Assembly (NCBI GenBank): GCA_002009975.1
Contig: MTLP01000007.1
Coordinates: forward strand, 80,764-144,763
Source of the DNA: Thermococcus sp. JdFR-02
Lineage (GTDB): Archaea; Methanobacteriota_B; Thermococci; Thermococcales; Thermococcaceae
Length of the DNA: 64,000 nt
Direction of reading: 5' to 3'
The position numbers and the translations under genes are program-made. Shown piece after piece: positions 35,268 through 42,800 of this stretch. Numbering within the stretch: the stretch's first letter is position 1; the number at the start of each line of letters is the position of its first letter. The notes beneath the pieces were generated by a model, which was given only the letters and a program-made list of their open reading frames with translations, had not been told where the DNA came from and ran no database searches.

Positions 35268-35589
35268 TTAACTCTTTCTCCACTTCTCACTAATCTCTTC
35301 TATTTTCTCACTGACCTCCTTTCTGTCTTTCTTAATCAACAACTAGGAAAATTTCCTGAACACTGCCATTACTTTTTGCTAAAAGCTTTAATCCGGTTAG
35401 AGTTTCCCTAACAACTTTAATCTCAGAGCCCCGTGAATCGCTTGCATAAGTCCTTCCGGGAATTACTTTCTTGACTCCTCCTATTTCAGCAATCTCTTCA
35501 AGAATCGATAAAATGCCCTTGAGGAGATGATGTTCAAGCTTGACGCCTTTTTTGATGTGCTTGGGCATCTCTAAGCCATCTCCACCCAT
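35268..35589 (-). pseudogene. DUF2103-like protein with a one-base insertion near the 3' end
   Basis: The open part resembles DUF2103: HHLLKGILSILEEIAE, VIPGRTYASD and GLKLLAKSNGSVQEIFLVV. The frame stops at a TAA (35334-35332). Removing one base there (extra T after GAT) opens a further 21 codons reading KKDRKEVSEKIEEISEKWRKS to a stop at 35268. This charged helix looks like the natural end. The main domain is intact, so the truncated protein could still function. The start at 35589 is tentative. Confidence 0.65.
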
Positions 35590-35612
35590 TATCAAGTTTA
35601 AAATCCGTTATT

Positions 35613-36710
35613 TTATCCTAAATCTGCATTTATAAACTTGATGTAGCCTACTATAAACATGCATAAGAAAGAACTCAACATAAGAATTAGATACTGCCAC
35701 ACAAAACTTAGAGCCTCCCAAAGAGAACCTTCCCACCCCATTGTGTAATCTGATAGGACAATGTCTCCGTTGGCGTTAATTCTCATGCCTGAACTCTCGG
35801 GCATAGTGTTACAATTCCCAACGCACACTTTTCTAACGGCCATTTTTGAGATGATTCTTTTATACCATTCTCCCGGCACAAAGAGTGTGAGCTTTCTGTA
35901 TATGTAGTCTGAGTTTTCACGGTACCGGATAATCATATCATACATGTCTATTTTTTCATTAAGTGTACCGCTGATTTTTATTCTCTCTTCAAGTGAAGTT
36001 AAACCACCCGTACGCTCAATGTTTACTCCATAGGGTTCAAGTTCTTCCTGTAGTTCTTTGAAAGCAATGTTGCTAGCAGCTTTGAACACAAAGAATGGAT
36101 ATACCATCTCAACAAGTATTACAAGGAGTAAACCAAGAATCAGTGTGTTTTTCGGGTTCTTAATTAAAATCGAGATAAATATGCCGGTGCTCAGATAAAT
36201 GAGGGTATAAAGAAAGGTTATAGGAAAAAGCACGCTCAAAACTTTTAAATCAAAGAGCGTTACGGGAATGCCTTTAACTAAAGCCAAACCAATGCCTGTT
36301 ATGTAGAAGATTAAAAGACCGATAAATACTGTGGCTAATGCTCCCAAAAACTTACCGATATAAAACTGATCTCTATAAAGAGGATGGCTTAAAGTTACCC
36401 TAATAGTCCCCTTTTGGATTTCTTGGTTTATTAAGTCAGCACCAAGAAGAATGCCTAGGAAAGGTACCACTTTTACAAGAACTTGGTGAAAGGGAAGGAA
36501 AATCCTTGTAAAGGGTGAAATCATGCTTCTGAGCTTGCCTGCGAGCTGTAGGAGCTGAGGATCATCAAAAGCATAGCTCCCAGAGGAAACATTGTAAATT
36601 GCTAAAACCGCAAATCCAACGAAAATCAAAAGTATCCCTGTAAATCTCTTCGTTTTTATGTTTGTTTGGATATCCTTTAGTGCTATATTAACTATTGGAC
36701 TTAAGTTCAT
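35613..36710 (-). CDS. ABC-2-type transporter permease
   Basis: The ~365-residue protein has about six membrane segments, with a DxxxxxxRFTG start (IVNIALKDIQTNIKTKRFTGIL) typical of ABC-2/NosY permeases. One large extracytoplasmic loop (~residues 215-330) holds a CVGNC pair. The frame extends upstream to 36908, but the ATG at 36710 is where homology to permeases starts and the extension runs through the divergent promoter. It is transcribed away from the cassette beginning at 36809 and has no ATPase next to it, so it may share the one at 40333. Confidence 0.78.
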   Translation of the reverse strand: MNLSPIVNIALKDIQTNIKTKRFTGILLIFVGFAVLAIYNVSSGSYAFDDPQLLQLAGKLRSMISPFTRIFLPFHQVLVKVVPFLGILLGADLINQEIQKGTIRVTLSHPLYRDQFYIGKFLGALATVFIGLLIFYITGIGLALVKGIPVTLFDLKVLSVLFPITFLYTLIYLSTGIFISILIKNPKNTLILGLLLVILVEMVYPFFVFKAASNIAFKELQEELEPYGVNIERTGGLTSLEERIKISGTLNEKIDMYDMIIRYRENSDYIYRKLTLFVPGEWYKRIISKMAVRKVCVGNCNTMPESSGMRINANGDIVLSDYTMGWEGSLWEALSFVWQYLILMLSSFLCMFIVGYIKFINADLG

Positions 36711-36754
36711 AGTTGTTAATTTGAGTTTTAAATTTAAAAATTTATTGACAAAAA

Positions 36755-36764
36755 TTTTATATAC
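36755..36764 (+). promoter_or_regulatory. TATA box for the secreted-peptide/ABC cassette
   Basis: TTTTATATAC lies 45 bases before the ATG at 36809, after an A-rich stretch (CAAAAA) that may act as BRE. A strong GGAGGTGAT ribosome binding site follows. This is the only clear promoter before the seven-gene operon 36809-42740. Confidence 0.6.
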
Positions 36765-36808
36765 TAGCAAGCCGAAATAATAAACGAACCTCCCTTGGAG
36801 GTGATGAG

Positions 36809-37171
36809 ATGAGGAGGTTGCTCGCAGGAATGCTCCTCCTCGGGAGCCTCTTTTTGAGCTTAGCGGCGGCCGCAAATGGAATATCTCTACTGAGCTGTTG
36901 GTACCCATGGGACTACGACACTGATGTTCGCCAGTGGAATGATAATGAGTGGGTCTGGGCAGGAGTTCGCGGACAGGTTGAGATCTGTGATGGACAATTT
37001 CAGAGAATCCTTACAGACACCGTGAAGCATACTGCATACTGGAAAGGAGTAAACGTCATTGATGTGGTTAAATATAAGTCTCCTGAACGTGCAATAACCC
37101 AAATCCATTACAGAAGAACAAATGGCAATGAGGGATACGCAACGGCATACATACCAAACTTCTACCGTTAG
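36809..37171 (+). CDS. Small secreted Cys-containing protein (candidate exported effector)
   Basis: The 120-residue precursor has a signal peptide (LLAGMLLLGSLFLSLAAAA) and a mature part of ~98 residues, rich in Trp and Tyr, with two Cys (LLSCWYPW and VEICDGQF) that can form a disulfide. The C-terminal third alternates HTAYWKG, YKSPERAITQIHYRR and GYATAYIPNFYR, suggesting beta strands. It is the first gene of a cassette with ABC-2 permease and ATPase genes. This layout recalls bacteriocin loci of the lactococcin-972 type, but sequence similarity is too weak to assign. GGAGGTGAT precedes the ATG. Confidence 0.7.
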   Translation: MRRLLAGMLLLGSLFLSLAAAANGISLLSCWYPWDYDTDVRQWNDNEWVWAGVRGQVEICDGQFQRILTDTVKHTAYWKGVNVIDVVKYKSPERAITQIHYRRTNGNEGYATAYIPNFYR

Positions 37172-37182
37172 GGGGCAAATGT

Positions 37183-38208
37183 ATGAAAAAACTTTTCATC
37201 TTTATTTTTTCCTTTCTGCTCCTTTCTCCTGCTTATGCTCTTCCTTCATGGTTTAAGGAAGGGGTTTATGTGAAATATGCCCTTCTGATGCCCAATGATA
37301 GGAATTCAAAAGAATTTCACCTGTTCTTCCTCCATCCAGCTTTAATCAGTCACGACGTTTATCAAAAGCTTTTACAGGTTAATGAAAGGTGGAAGGATGC
37401 CCCAGAGGTTAGCAAAGTGCGGGAAGATAAGCTCATTGGTCTTTCTGTTTATGGGAATGTTTTTCTGACTTTTAAGGTCATTAATGTTACTGAGGAGAGT
37501 GCACTGATTAATGTAACTCTTGAACTTTACAACATCAGCGTAAACTTCTGGCGTCCTCTGGATGCCTTGAATATTTCCACGCTTTTAGTTCTTAATTTGA
37601 CGGATTTAACTTACAGGGATGAGAATGGAAGTGTAATTGGAAGACCATCATTCTTCATCGATCCCCAAAATCCACCAAAGACAGGGGATTTATTTGCCAA
37701 GCTTGATATACCCGGCGTGTATGTTGAGGATGACCTTAAAATAGGGAACATCTCCTATACTACACACATGAATCAAACCCTTCTGACTTACGCCAGAAAC
37801 TTCACCCCACCCTACATAACTGTAACTGCTAAACCCGTCTCAATGGCTTGGATAACTAAGGATAGCAGTTTGTCAGGGAGATACAGGTTTAGAGCAACTT
37901 ATGACTTCATGAGTGGCGTAATGGTAGGGTCTCTTTTTACAATCTCCCCAGAGTTCTTGGAGATGGGTGTTGTTTTTACTACCTTCATTGACTATACTGC
38001 CACAAGGAATCTTGAGGAGCTTCAAAAGAACGGAGAGGATAAGGTTAAATGGTGGCTTCAAGGGTTTAATCTTTATGAAACTAATATAGAGTTCTGGGAG
38101 CCTAAAAAGGTTGAAGCTCCAGAAAGCAGCATGAAGTACTTCTTTATCGTCGGGCTTTTCTTGTTGATCATAATACTTGTAAAAAGACTTATGGGGGAAA
38201 GAAAATGA
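37183..38208 (+). CDS. Membrane-anchored surface protein (ALPSWFKEG family), copy 1
   Basis: The 341-residue protein has a signal peptide ending in YALPSWFKEGVYVKY, an extracellular beta-rich body with about nine N-x-S/T glycosylation sequons, and a C-terminal membrane helix (YFFIVGLFLLIIILV) with a basic tail. The next gene encodes a paralogue that shares the ALPSWFKEG start, the GNVFLTFKV/GNVTLTFNI strand and the FFIDPxNPP motif. It is probably an envelope-bound partner of the neighbouring ABC transporter. It overlaps the next gene by 4 bases. Confidence 0.65.
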   Translation: MKKLFIFIFSFLLLSPAYALPSWFKEGVYVKYALLMPNDRNSKEFHLFFLHPALISHDVYQKLLQVNERWKDAPEVSKVREDKLIGLSVYGNVFLTFKVINVTEESALINVTLELYNISVNFWRPLDALNISTLLVLNLTDLTYRDENGSVIGRPSFFIDPQNPPKTGDLFAKLDIPGVYVEDDLKIGNISYTTHMNQTLLTYARNFTPPYITVTAKPVSMAWITKDSSLSGRYRFRATYDFMSGVMVGSLFTISPEFLEMGVVFTTFIDYTATRNLEELQKNGEDKVKWWLQGFNLYETNIEFWEPKKVEAPESSMKYFFIVGLFLLIIILVKRLMGERK

Positions 38209-39128
38209 AGAAAACATGCGTTATCTTACTCACGATGCTCCTTCCTTCCGTTTACGCTCTTCCTTCATGGTTTAAGGAGGGAGCTTACGTAACTTATGCA
38301 GCATTCCCTTATAGGGATAGACCATTTCCCACGGCAATAATGCTGACAGAGAACGATGCCATTCTGGAAGCCCATGGAAACGTCACCTTAACATTCAATA
38401 TAACCAAGATATCCGGGAGCATCGCATATATAAACGTAACTCTCAAGCTTCTTGATGTTGAGATAAAACCCGAAGGAGAGCGCTTTGGAGAGATGGTATT
38501 CTCTGAGGTTTTAACCCTTGATCTGAAAAACCTAATGTACGTAGAGAATGGAACTCCCGCTGGAAAGCCTATCTTTTTTATTGACCCAAAAAATCCTCCT
38601 CAATTGAATGAAACAATCTTCGGAACCGGTATGAGAGTTGAAAATGTGACTCCCTCATTCCTTGCCCCAATAGTTTACGCTGGCAAAGTGAAAAGCGGTG
38701 TTGAACTGGAACTTAGGGGATACAACGCAACTGCGGAAGTTTCGAGAATCCTCGGCATTGAGGTTAAGGGAACATTCTACGACATGATGGATGGCGTAGA
38801 GAGGAGCACATATGATAACTCAACGGGTTTGCTTCTCTGCAATTTTCCTCCCGTTACCTATGAAATAAAGAAAATGGGCTTTAGATATGCCAACTTTTAT
38901 GACCAGCTTGCAATGCACCGTTTCCTCGTGCAGCTGAAGCGCCATGAAGTGGTAAAGGAGAACCATGCCTACTGCGGCAGGGGGATGAACCTCTACAAAA
39001 CGAACATTCCCGTGCCCTTTGAAGAGTACGTGTGGGTTGAGAGTGAGCGGAATTGGAAGGGCATGCTTATTGGAGCGGCGATAGGGATATTGGCGATCAT
39101 TATCGTGCTCATAAAAATCCGGAGGTGA
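38205..39128 (+). CDS. Membrane-anchored surface protein (ALPSWFKEG family), copy 2
   Basis: The 307-residue protein is a paralogue of the previous one. It has a signal peptide, ALPSWFKEGAYVTYA, FFIDPKNPPQLNE and several sequons, and ends in a membrane helix (MLIGAAIGILAIIIVLI) with a short basic tail. It lacks ~35 residues of the copy 1 N-terminal region. The shared C-terminal 'NLYKTNI'/'NLYETNI' box precedes the membrane anchor in both. Its stop and the next TTG start are 4 bases apart. Confidence 0.65.
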   Translation: MKKTCVILLTMLLPSVYALPSWFKEGAYVTYAAFPYRDRPFPTAIMLTENDAILEAHGNVTLTFNITKISGSIAYINVTLKLLDVEIKPEGERFGEMVFSEVLTLDLKNLMYVENGTPAGKPIFFIDPKNPPQLNETIFGTGMRVENVTPSFLAPIVYAGKVKSGVELELRGYNATAEVSRILGIEVKGTFYDMMDGVERSTYDNSTGLLLCNFPPVTYEIKKMGFRYANFYDQLAMHRFLVQLKRHEVVKENHAYCGRGMNLYKTNIPVPFEEYVWVESERNWKGMLIGAAIGILAIIIVLIKIRR

Positions 39129-39132
39129 TAAC

Positions 39133-39906
39133 TTGAAGACGCAATTGAATTGGGAGCTAAATGATCACCTGAATCTGCTTGTCTTTATATTTGGTTCCGT
39201 ACTTACGGGAATAACCTTCCATATTCACCTCCTTGAAGGGGGAATAAACTTCTCGGTTAATCCCCCAACTACCTCGCAGATATTTCTCGAATCGATGAAA
39301 GCGCTTGGATTAAGCTTCCCACGACTGGCAGAGGATATCTACACGATCTTGGTAATTACAGGAGTTCTGCTTTCTTCACTTACACTTCGCTACGATAAGG
39401 ACACTCGGTTGGCTATGAGCATCTACAGCCTTCCTGTAAAGAACTACAAGCTGGTGCTGGCCAAGTTCATTGCATCCTTTATCCTCCTATTTTTGTCCGT
39501 GATTATTCCTTTCTTTCTGACGTTATTCTATACCTACGGGGACGCTCCGAATCTGCTTAAAGGAGCATTGTTTGGAGAAGGGTTTTTCATTAGTTACTTC
39601 ATATTTTGGTTGCTGGCGTGCGTATACGTGATATCTCTCTCAAGCCTGATAGCGGAGCTCTCGCCCAATCTGTTTGCATCGCTCCTTGGAGGTATAACTC
39701 TGCTGTATCTCCCAAAAATACTTAATACAACCTATCTACCTCCAGCAGTGCTCAATTCGGCATTTCTAACTTCACAAACTGCCTTTGATAGTGTGGCTCA
39801 AAAAGTTCTCATGCTGGTGGATAAAGCCTTCGTTTCGTGCATTCTAATACCCTTGGTGTTGCTGGGGATGACACTCTTAATAAGTGAATGGAGGGATGTG
39901 GTGTGA
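39133..39906 (+). CDS. ABC-2-type permease of the cassette
   Basis: The 257-residue protein has six membrane segments with the ABC-2 pattern: a LTLRYDKDTRLAMSIYSLPVKN coupling region after helix 2 and a KLVLAKFIASFILL helix. It starts with TTG after GGAGGTGATAACT. It should form the channel powered by the ATPase at 40333. Its stop overlaps the start of the next gene. Confidence 0.78.
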   Translation: MKTQLNWELNDHLNLLVFIFGSVLTGITFHIHLLEGGINFSVNPPTTSQIFLESMKALGLSFPRLAEDIYTILVITGVLLSSLTLRYDKDTRLAMSIYSLPVKNYKLVLAKFIASFILLFLSVIIPFFLTLFYTYGDAPNLLKGALFGEGFFISYFIFWLLACVYVISLSSLIAELSPNLFASLLGGITLLYLPKILNTTYLPPAVLNSAFLTSQTAFDSVAQKVLMLVDKAFVSCILIPLVLLGMTLLISEWRDVV

Positions 39907-40346
39907 GGCTGTTAAAGGCTATCTTGATTTCGATTCTTATCATCACAGTCTTTTCACTTGCTACCCAAGAGAAAATCCTTCAGAAGCCCTATTCACAGGT
40001 TATCTTAACGGGAAGAGGGTTCGTTGTTCCTTCTGCAAGGGTTATTCTCCTAAACACGAATCCCAAGGGGGGCGAGTATATGATTGCAATCTTTGACCCC
40101 GAAGCGAATAAAACGATATTCTCAAGACGGACTGATAGACCGATTAACGAAGAGGTAACGCTTCCACATTCTGGACCTTACTACGTTCTTATAGATTCCG
40201 AACTCCCCGTCGTCTGTGCTCTTAAAGGCGTGGCAAGCTATCCATCAAAAGAGATTTTGAACGTTGAATACGGCATGGGTGGAGTTTCTGCACTTTTATT
40301 GGCTGGTATAATTCTCTTGGAGGGAAAAAGAAATGATAAAAGCTGA
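39903..40346 (+). CDS. Small bitopic membrane protein of the cassette
   Basis: The ~147-residue protein has an N-terminal helix (AILISILIITVFSLA), an extracellular beta domain of ~95 residues and a C-terminal helix (VSALLLAGIILLEG). The GTG at 39903 has a GGAGGGATGTG site and overlaps the permease stop. An ATG at 39888 would add five residues. No family is recognised. It overlaps the ATPase gene by 14 bases. Confidence 0.6.
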   Translation: MRLLKAILISILIITVFSLATQEKILQKPYSQVILTGRGFVVPSARVILLNTNPKGGEYMIAIFDPEANKTIFSRRTDRPINEEVTLPHSGPYYVLIDSELPVVCALKGVASYPSKEILNVEYGMGGVSALLLAGIILLEGKRNDKS

Positions 40347-40995
40347 AAATTTAACTAAAAGGTTTGGAAAGCTCACTGCTTTGAATTCCATAAATCTCGA
40401 AATAGAGGAAGGCTTCACCCTTATACTTGGTCCTAATGGAGGTGGAAAATCAACGTTCCTCAACCTGTGTGCCGGTATTTATAAACCCACAGAAGGGAGA
40501 ATTGAGGTTTTTGGAGAAGAACCGTGGAGCAACGAAAAAGTCAAGAAACAGATTGGTGTTTCTTTTGATCCTCCTGCTTTACCGAAGCACCGCACAGGCT
40601 TGGAGTGGCTTTCATATATTGCCGAGTTCAAGGGAATTGAGAAAAGCGAGATAATAAGTGTTGCCAAGCTGTTTTCAGTGAAACCTTTCTTAAACAGAAA
40701 AATTGGGGAATACTCTGCTGGAATGCTTAAAAGACTAAGCCTTTCTCAAGCTTTTCTTGGCAATCCAGACCTTATCTTACTTGATGAGCCATTGGCAAAC
40801 CTTGACTTCAAAGGGATTAAAGAGATAACGGAGGTTCTAAAGAGGATTATTGAAGATGGGACAAACATGATTGTAGTTTCCCACATATGGCGACCTCTCA
40901 TAGACGTAGCCAACAGGGTCGTTGTAATTGCTGCAGGAAAGGTAGTTTTTGATGGCGAGCCTGAGGATATTCTGCCGAAAATTGGAGAAATTTAG
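40333..40995 (+). CDS. ABC transporter ATPase of the cassette
   Basis: The 220-residue ATPase has Walker A GPNGGGKST, signature YSAGMLKRLSL, Walker B LILLDEPLANLD and the switch His in VVSHIW. The YSAGM form is usual in ABC-2 exporters. It is the only ATPase in the cassette, so it may serve the permeases at 39133 and 35613. GGAGGG precedes the ATG. Confidence 0.88.
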   Translation: MIKAENLTKRFGKLTALNSINLEIEEGFTLILGPNGGGKSTFLNLCAGIYKPTEGRIEVFGEEPWSNEKVKKQIGVSFDPPALPKHRTGLEWLSYIAEFKGIEKSEIISVAKLFSVKPFLNRKIGEYSAGMLKRLSLSQAFLGNPDLILLDEPLANLDFKGIKEITEVLKRIIEDGTNMIVVSHIWRPLIDVANRVVVIAAGKVVFDGEPEDILPKIGEI

Positions 40996-41006
40996 GAGGT
41001 GGTAAT

Positions 41007-42740
41007 GTGAGATGGTTGAGAGCTGTTATGATTCTAATCATGTTCCTTGCACATGTTCCCCTTGGGTTATCTGGAAACGATGTAATGCTTAAAATTGATT
41101 CGGTTCCGGTAGGGGCTGAGGTTAGCATTGAAGGTATGAATAACACTTTTCGCACTCCAGTTATTTTAAGCATGTCAGAGGGAAAGAGGATAATAAAAAT
41201 TTCCAAAGGAGCATATACGGTTCTTTACAACCTCTCCATTAGCGAAGGGGAAATTCTAACGCTCTTGGTGGACTTTAGAAAGATAGAAAAAGCCATTGGA
41301 AAGGCTTTCATAAATGTCACAATAAAATACGGCTTCAACATAACGGTGCCAACAAAGGAAAAGGAATATGAACCTCCAATGGCTACTCCAACTTGGGAGG
41401 GCTGTGGAGGAATAACAATGGAAGGATCGAGGAACCCACCAATGGTAATCTACCAGTTCGATCCAGAAGACCCTTATTACCAGCTTGTCCTCAACAACAC
41501 TCCCATAAGACTGCAGTATAAGAATATAGTGGGATGTATCGTCGTTGAGAAAATTTTCTACCATGGGGAAGGTTATACAGTGATTGGAGGCGGAGGCTGG
41601 GATAACGCAACATACATAGCCCCGACAGCATTGTTAACCATAAACTCAACGCCCCAAAATGCCACGGTTTACATCTTCGACTTTCACAGATTCGGAGAGT
41701 GGTTTACACCGATGGAGTTGAGAGTTCCCGTGATAACAGAACCTCAAATGAACGTTAGGGTGTACACAAAATATTCCAACCTTACAATCCCGTATATCCC
41801 AGAACTCCATGCATACAAGATTTCCATAGGTCATAATGGTTATCCCTTCTTTGAAGGATGGGTGGATTTGAAACCTAATGAAACACTCACCCTTAACGTT
41901 GATCTCGGGCTTCTTAAGGAAGCCGTGACCGTTAAAAAAGAAGAGGGTGTATTAGAAGTGGTCAGCCAGCCAGAGAATGCAAGTATAACGGTGAAAGACG
42001 CTCAAGGGAGAGTCTTGGGAAGCGGGACTTCTCCCTTAAGGATTGAACTGCCTCCAGGATTTTATGTTATCTCGGCTTTTATGGACGGTTATGGTAGCGC
42101 TGTAAAAAATGCAACGGTGTTTTCCAATAAAACCATTAGAGTATATGTGGAGCTTAACCCTACTCCCGCTAAGCTTTCTATAGAAAGCTCTCCAAGTGGT
42201 GCAGTAGTGTTGGTGGAAAATAAGAAATGCACAACTCCGTGCAATCTAACAATCCATGCAGGTGATTACAATATCACAATTAGAAAGGAAGGGTTTATTG
42301 ACGAGAGCAAAAGGGTCATTTTAAATCCGGGAGAAGAGGTTAACTTAACTTTCAATCTAACCCCCAAGCCAAGAGTTATAATAAAGACAACACCTTCTGG
42401 AGCAGTTGTAACTGCAGATGAAACTAAAGCATGCACAACTCCATGCAACATAACACTTGATCCCGGAAAGCACATCTTAAAGCTTGATCTTGACGGATAT
42501 GAAAGTGAGATAGTGGTTCTTCAACTGAATAAAGGTGATGTTGTACCGATAAACATTAAGTTACGCCCAGAGCAAGATGCATTCAATAACTTTAAAGGAA
42601 AACAGAATACCAATTTAACTACCACTCAAAAAGATATAACAAAAACTCAACCAACAAATCTAGAAACCTCAAACTATGGGAAGCTTTTGTTCATAGTAGG
42701 GATACTAGCACTATTAATAGCAATTGGCATTAGGAGGTGA
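41007..42740 (+). CDS. PEGA-repeat surface protein with C-terminal membrane anchor
   Basis: The 577-residue protein has a signal peptide, at least four PEGA-type beta repeats (around residues 25-90, 320-395, 390-465 and 460-530; cores like SSPSGAVVLVENK and TTPSGAVVTADET with CTTPCN motifs), many sequons, a Thr/Asn-rich stalk and a C-terminal helix (KLLFIVGILALLIAIGIRR). PEGA domains occur in S-layer-bound and envelope proteins. It is the last gene of the cassette, 11 bases after the ATPase, with a GTG start after AGGAGGTGG. Confidence 0.8.
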   Translation: MRWLRAVMILIMFLAHVPLGLSGNDVMLKIDSVPVGAEVSIEGMNNTFRTPVILSMSEGKRIIKISKGAYTVLYNLSISEGEILTLLVDFRKIEKAIGKAFINVTIKYGFNITVPTKEKEYEPPMATPTWEGCGGITMEGSRNPPMVIYQFDPEDPYYQLVLNNTPIRLQYKNIVGCIVVEKIFYHGEGYTVIGGGGWDNATYIAPTALLTINSTPQNATVYIFDFHRFGEWFTPMELRVPVITEPQMNVRVYTKYSNLTIPYIPELHAYKISIGHNGYPFFEGWVDLKPNETLTLNVDLGLLKEAVTVKKEEGVLEVVSQPENASITVKDAQGRVLGSGTSPLRIELPPGFYVISAFMDGYGSAVKNATVFSNKTIRVYVELNPTPAKLSIESSPSGAVVLVENKKCTTPCNLTIHAGDYNITIRKEGFIDESKRVILNPGEEVNLTFNLTPKPRVIIKTTPSGAVVTADETKACTTPCNITLDPGKHILKLDLDGYESEIVVLQLNKGDVVPINIKLRPEQDAFNNFKGKQNTNLTTTQKDITKTQPTNLETSNYGKLLFIVGILALLIAIGIRR

Positions 42741-42800
42741 AAGATTGCCCAAGATTGATTCTTTCAAGCTCCTGATTTTATTCCCAGAAAAAGTAAATAG

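Noticed and set aside
35613..36908. The long form of the ABC permease starting at 36908
   Set aside because: The extra 66 residues run through the divergent promoter and the coding start of the secreted protein and do not resemble a permease.
36809..37171. Firm assignment of the small secreted protein to the lactococcin-972 family
   Set aside because: Only gene order and a few residues agree; without a profile search the match is too weak.
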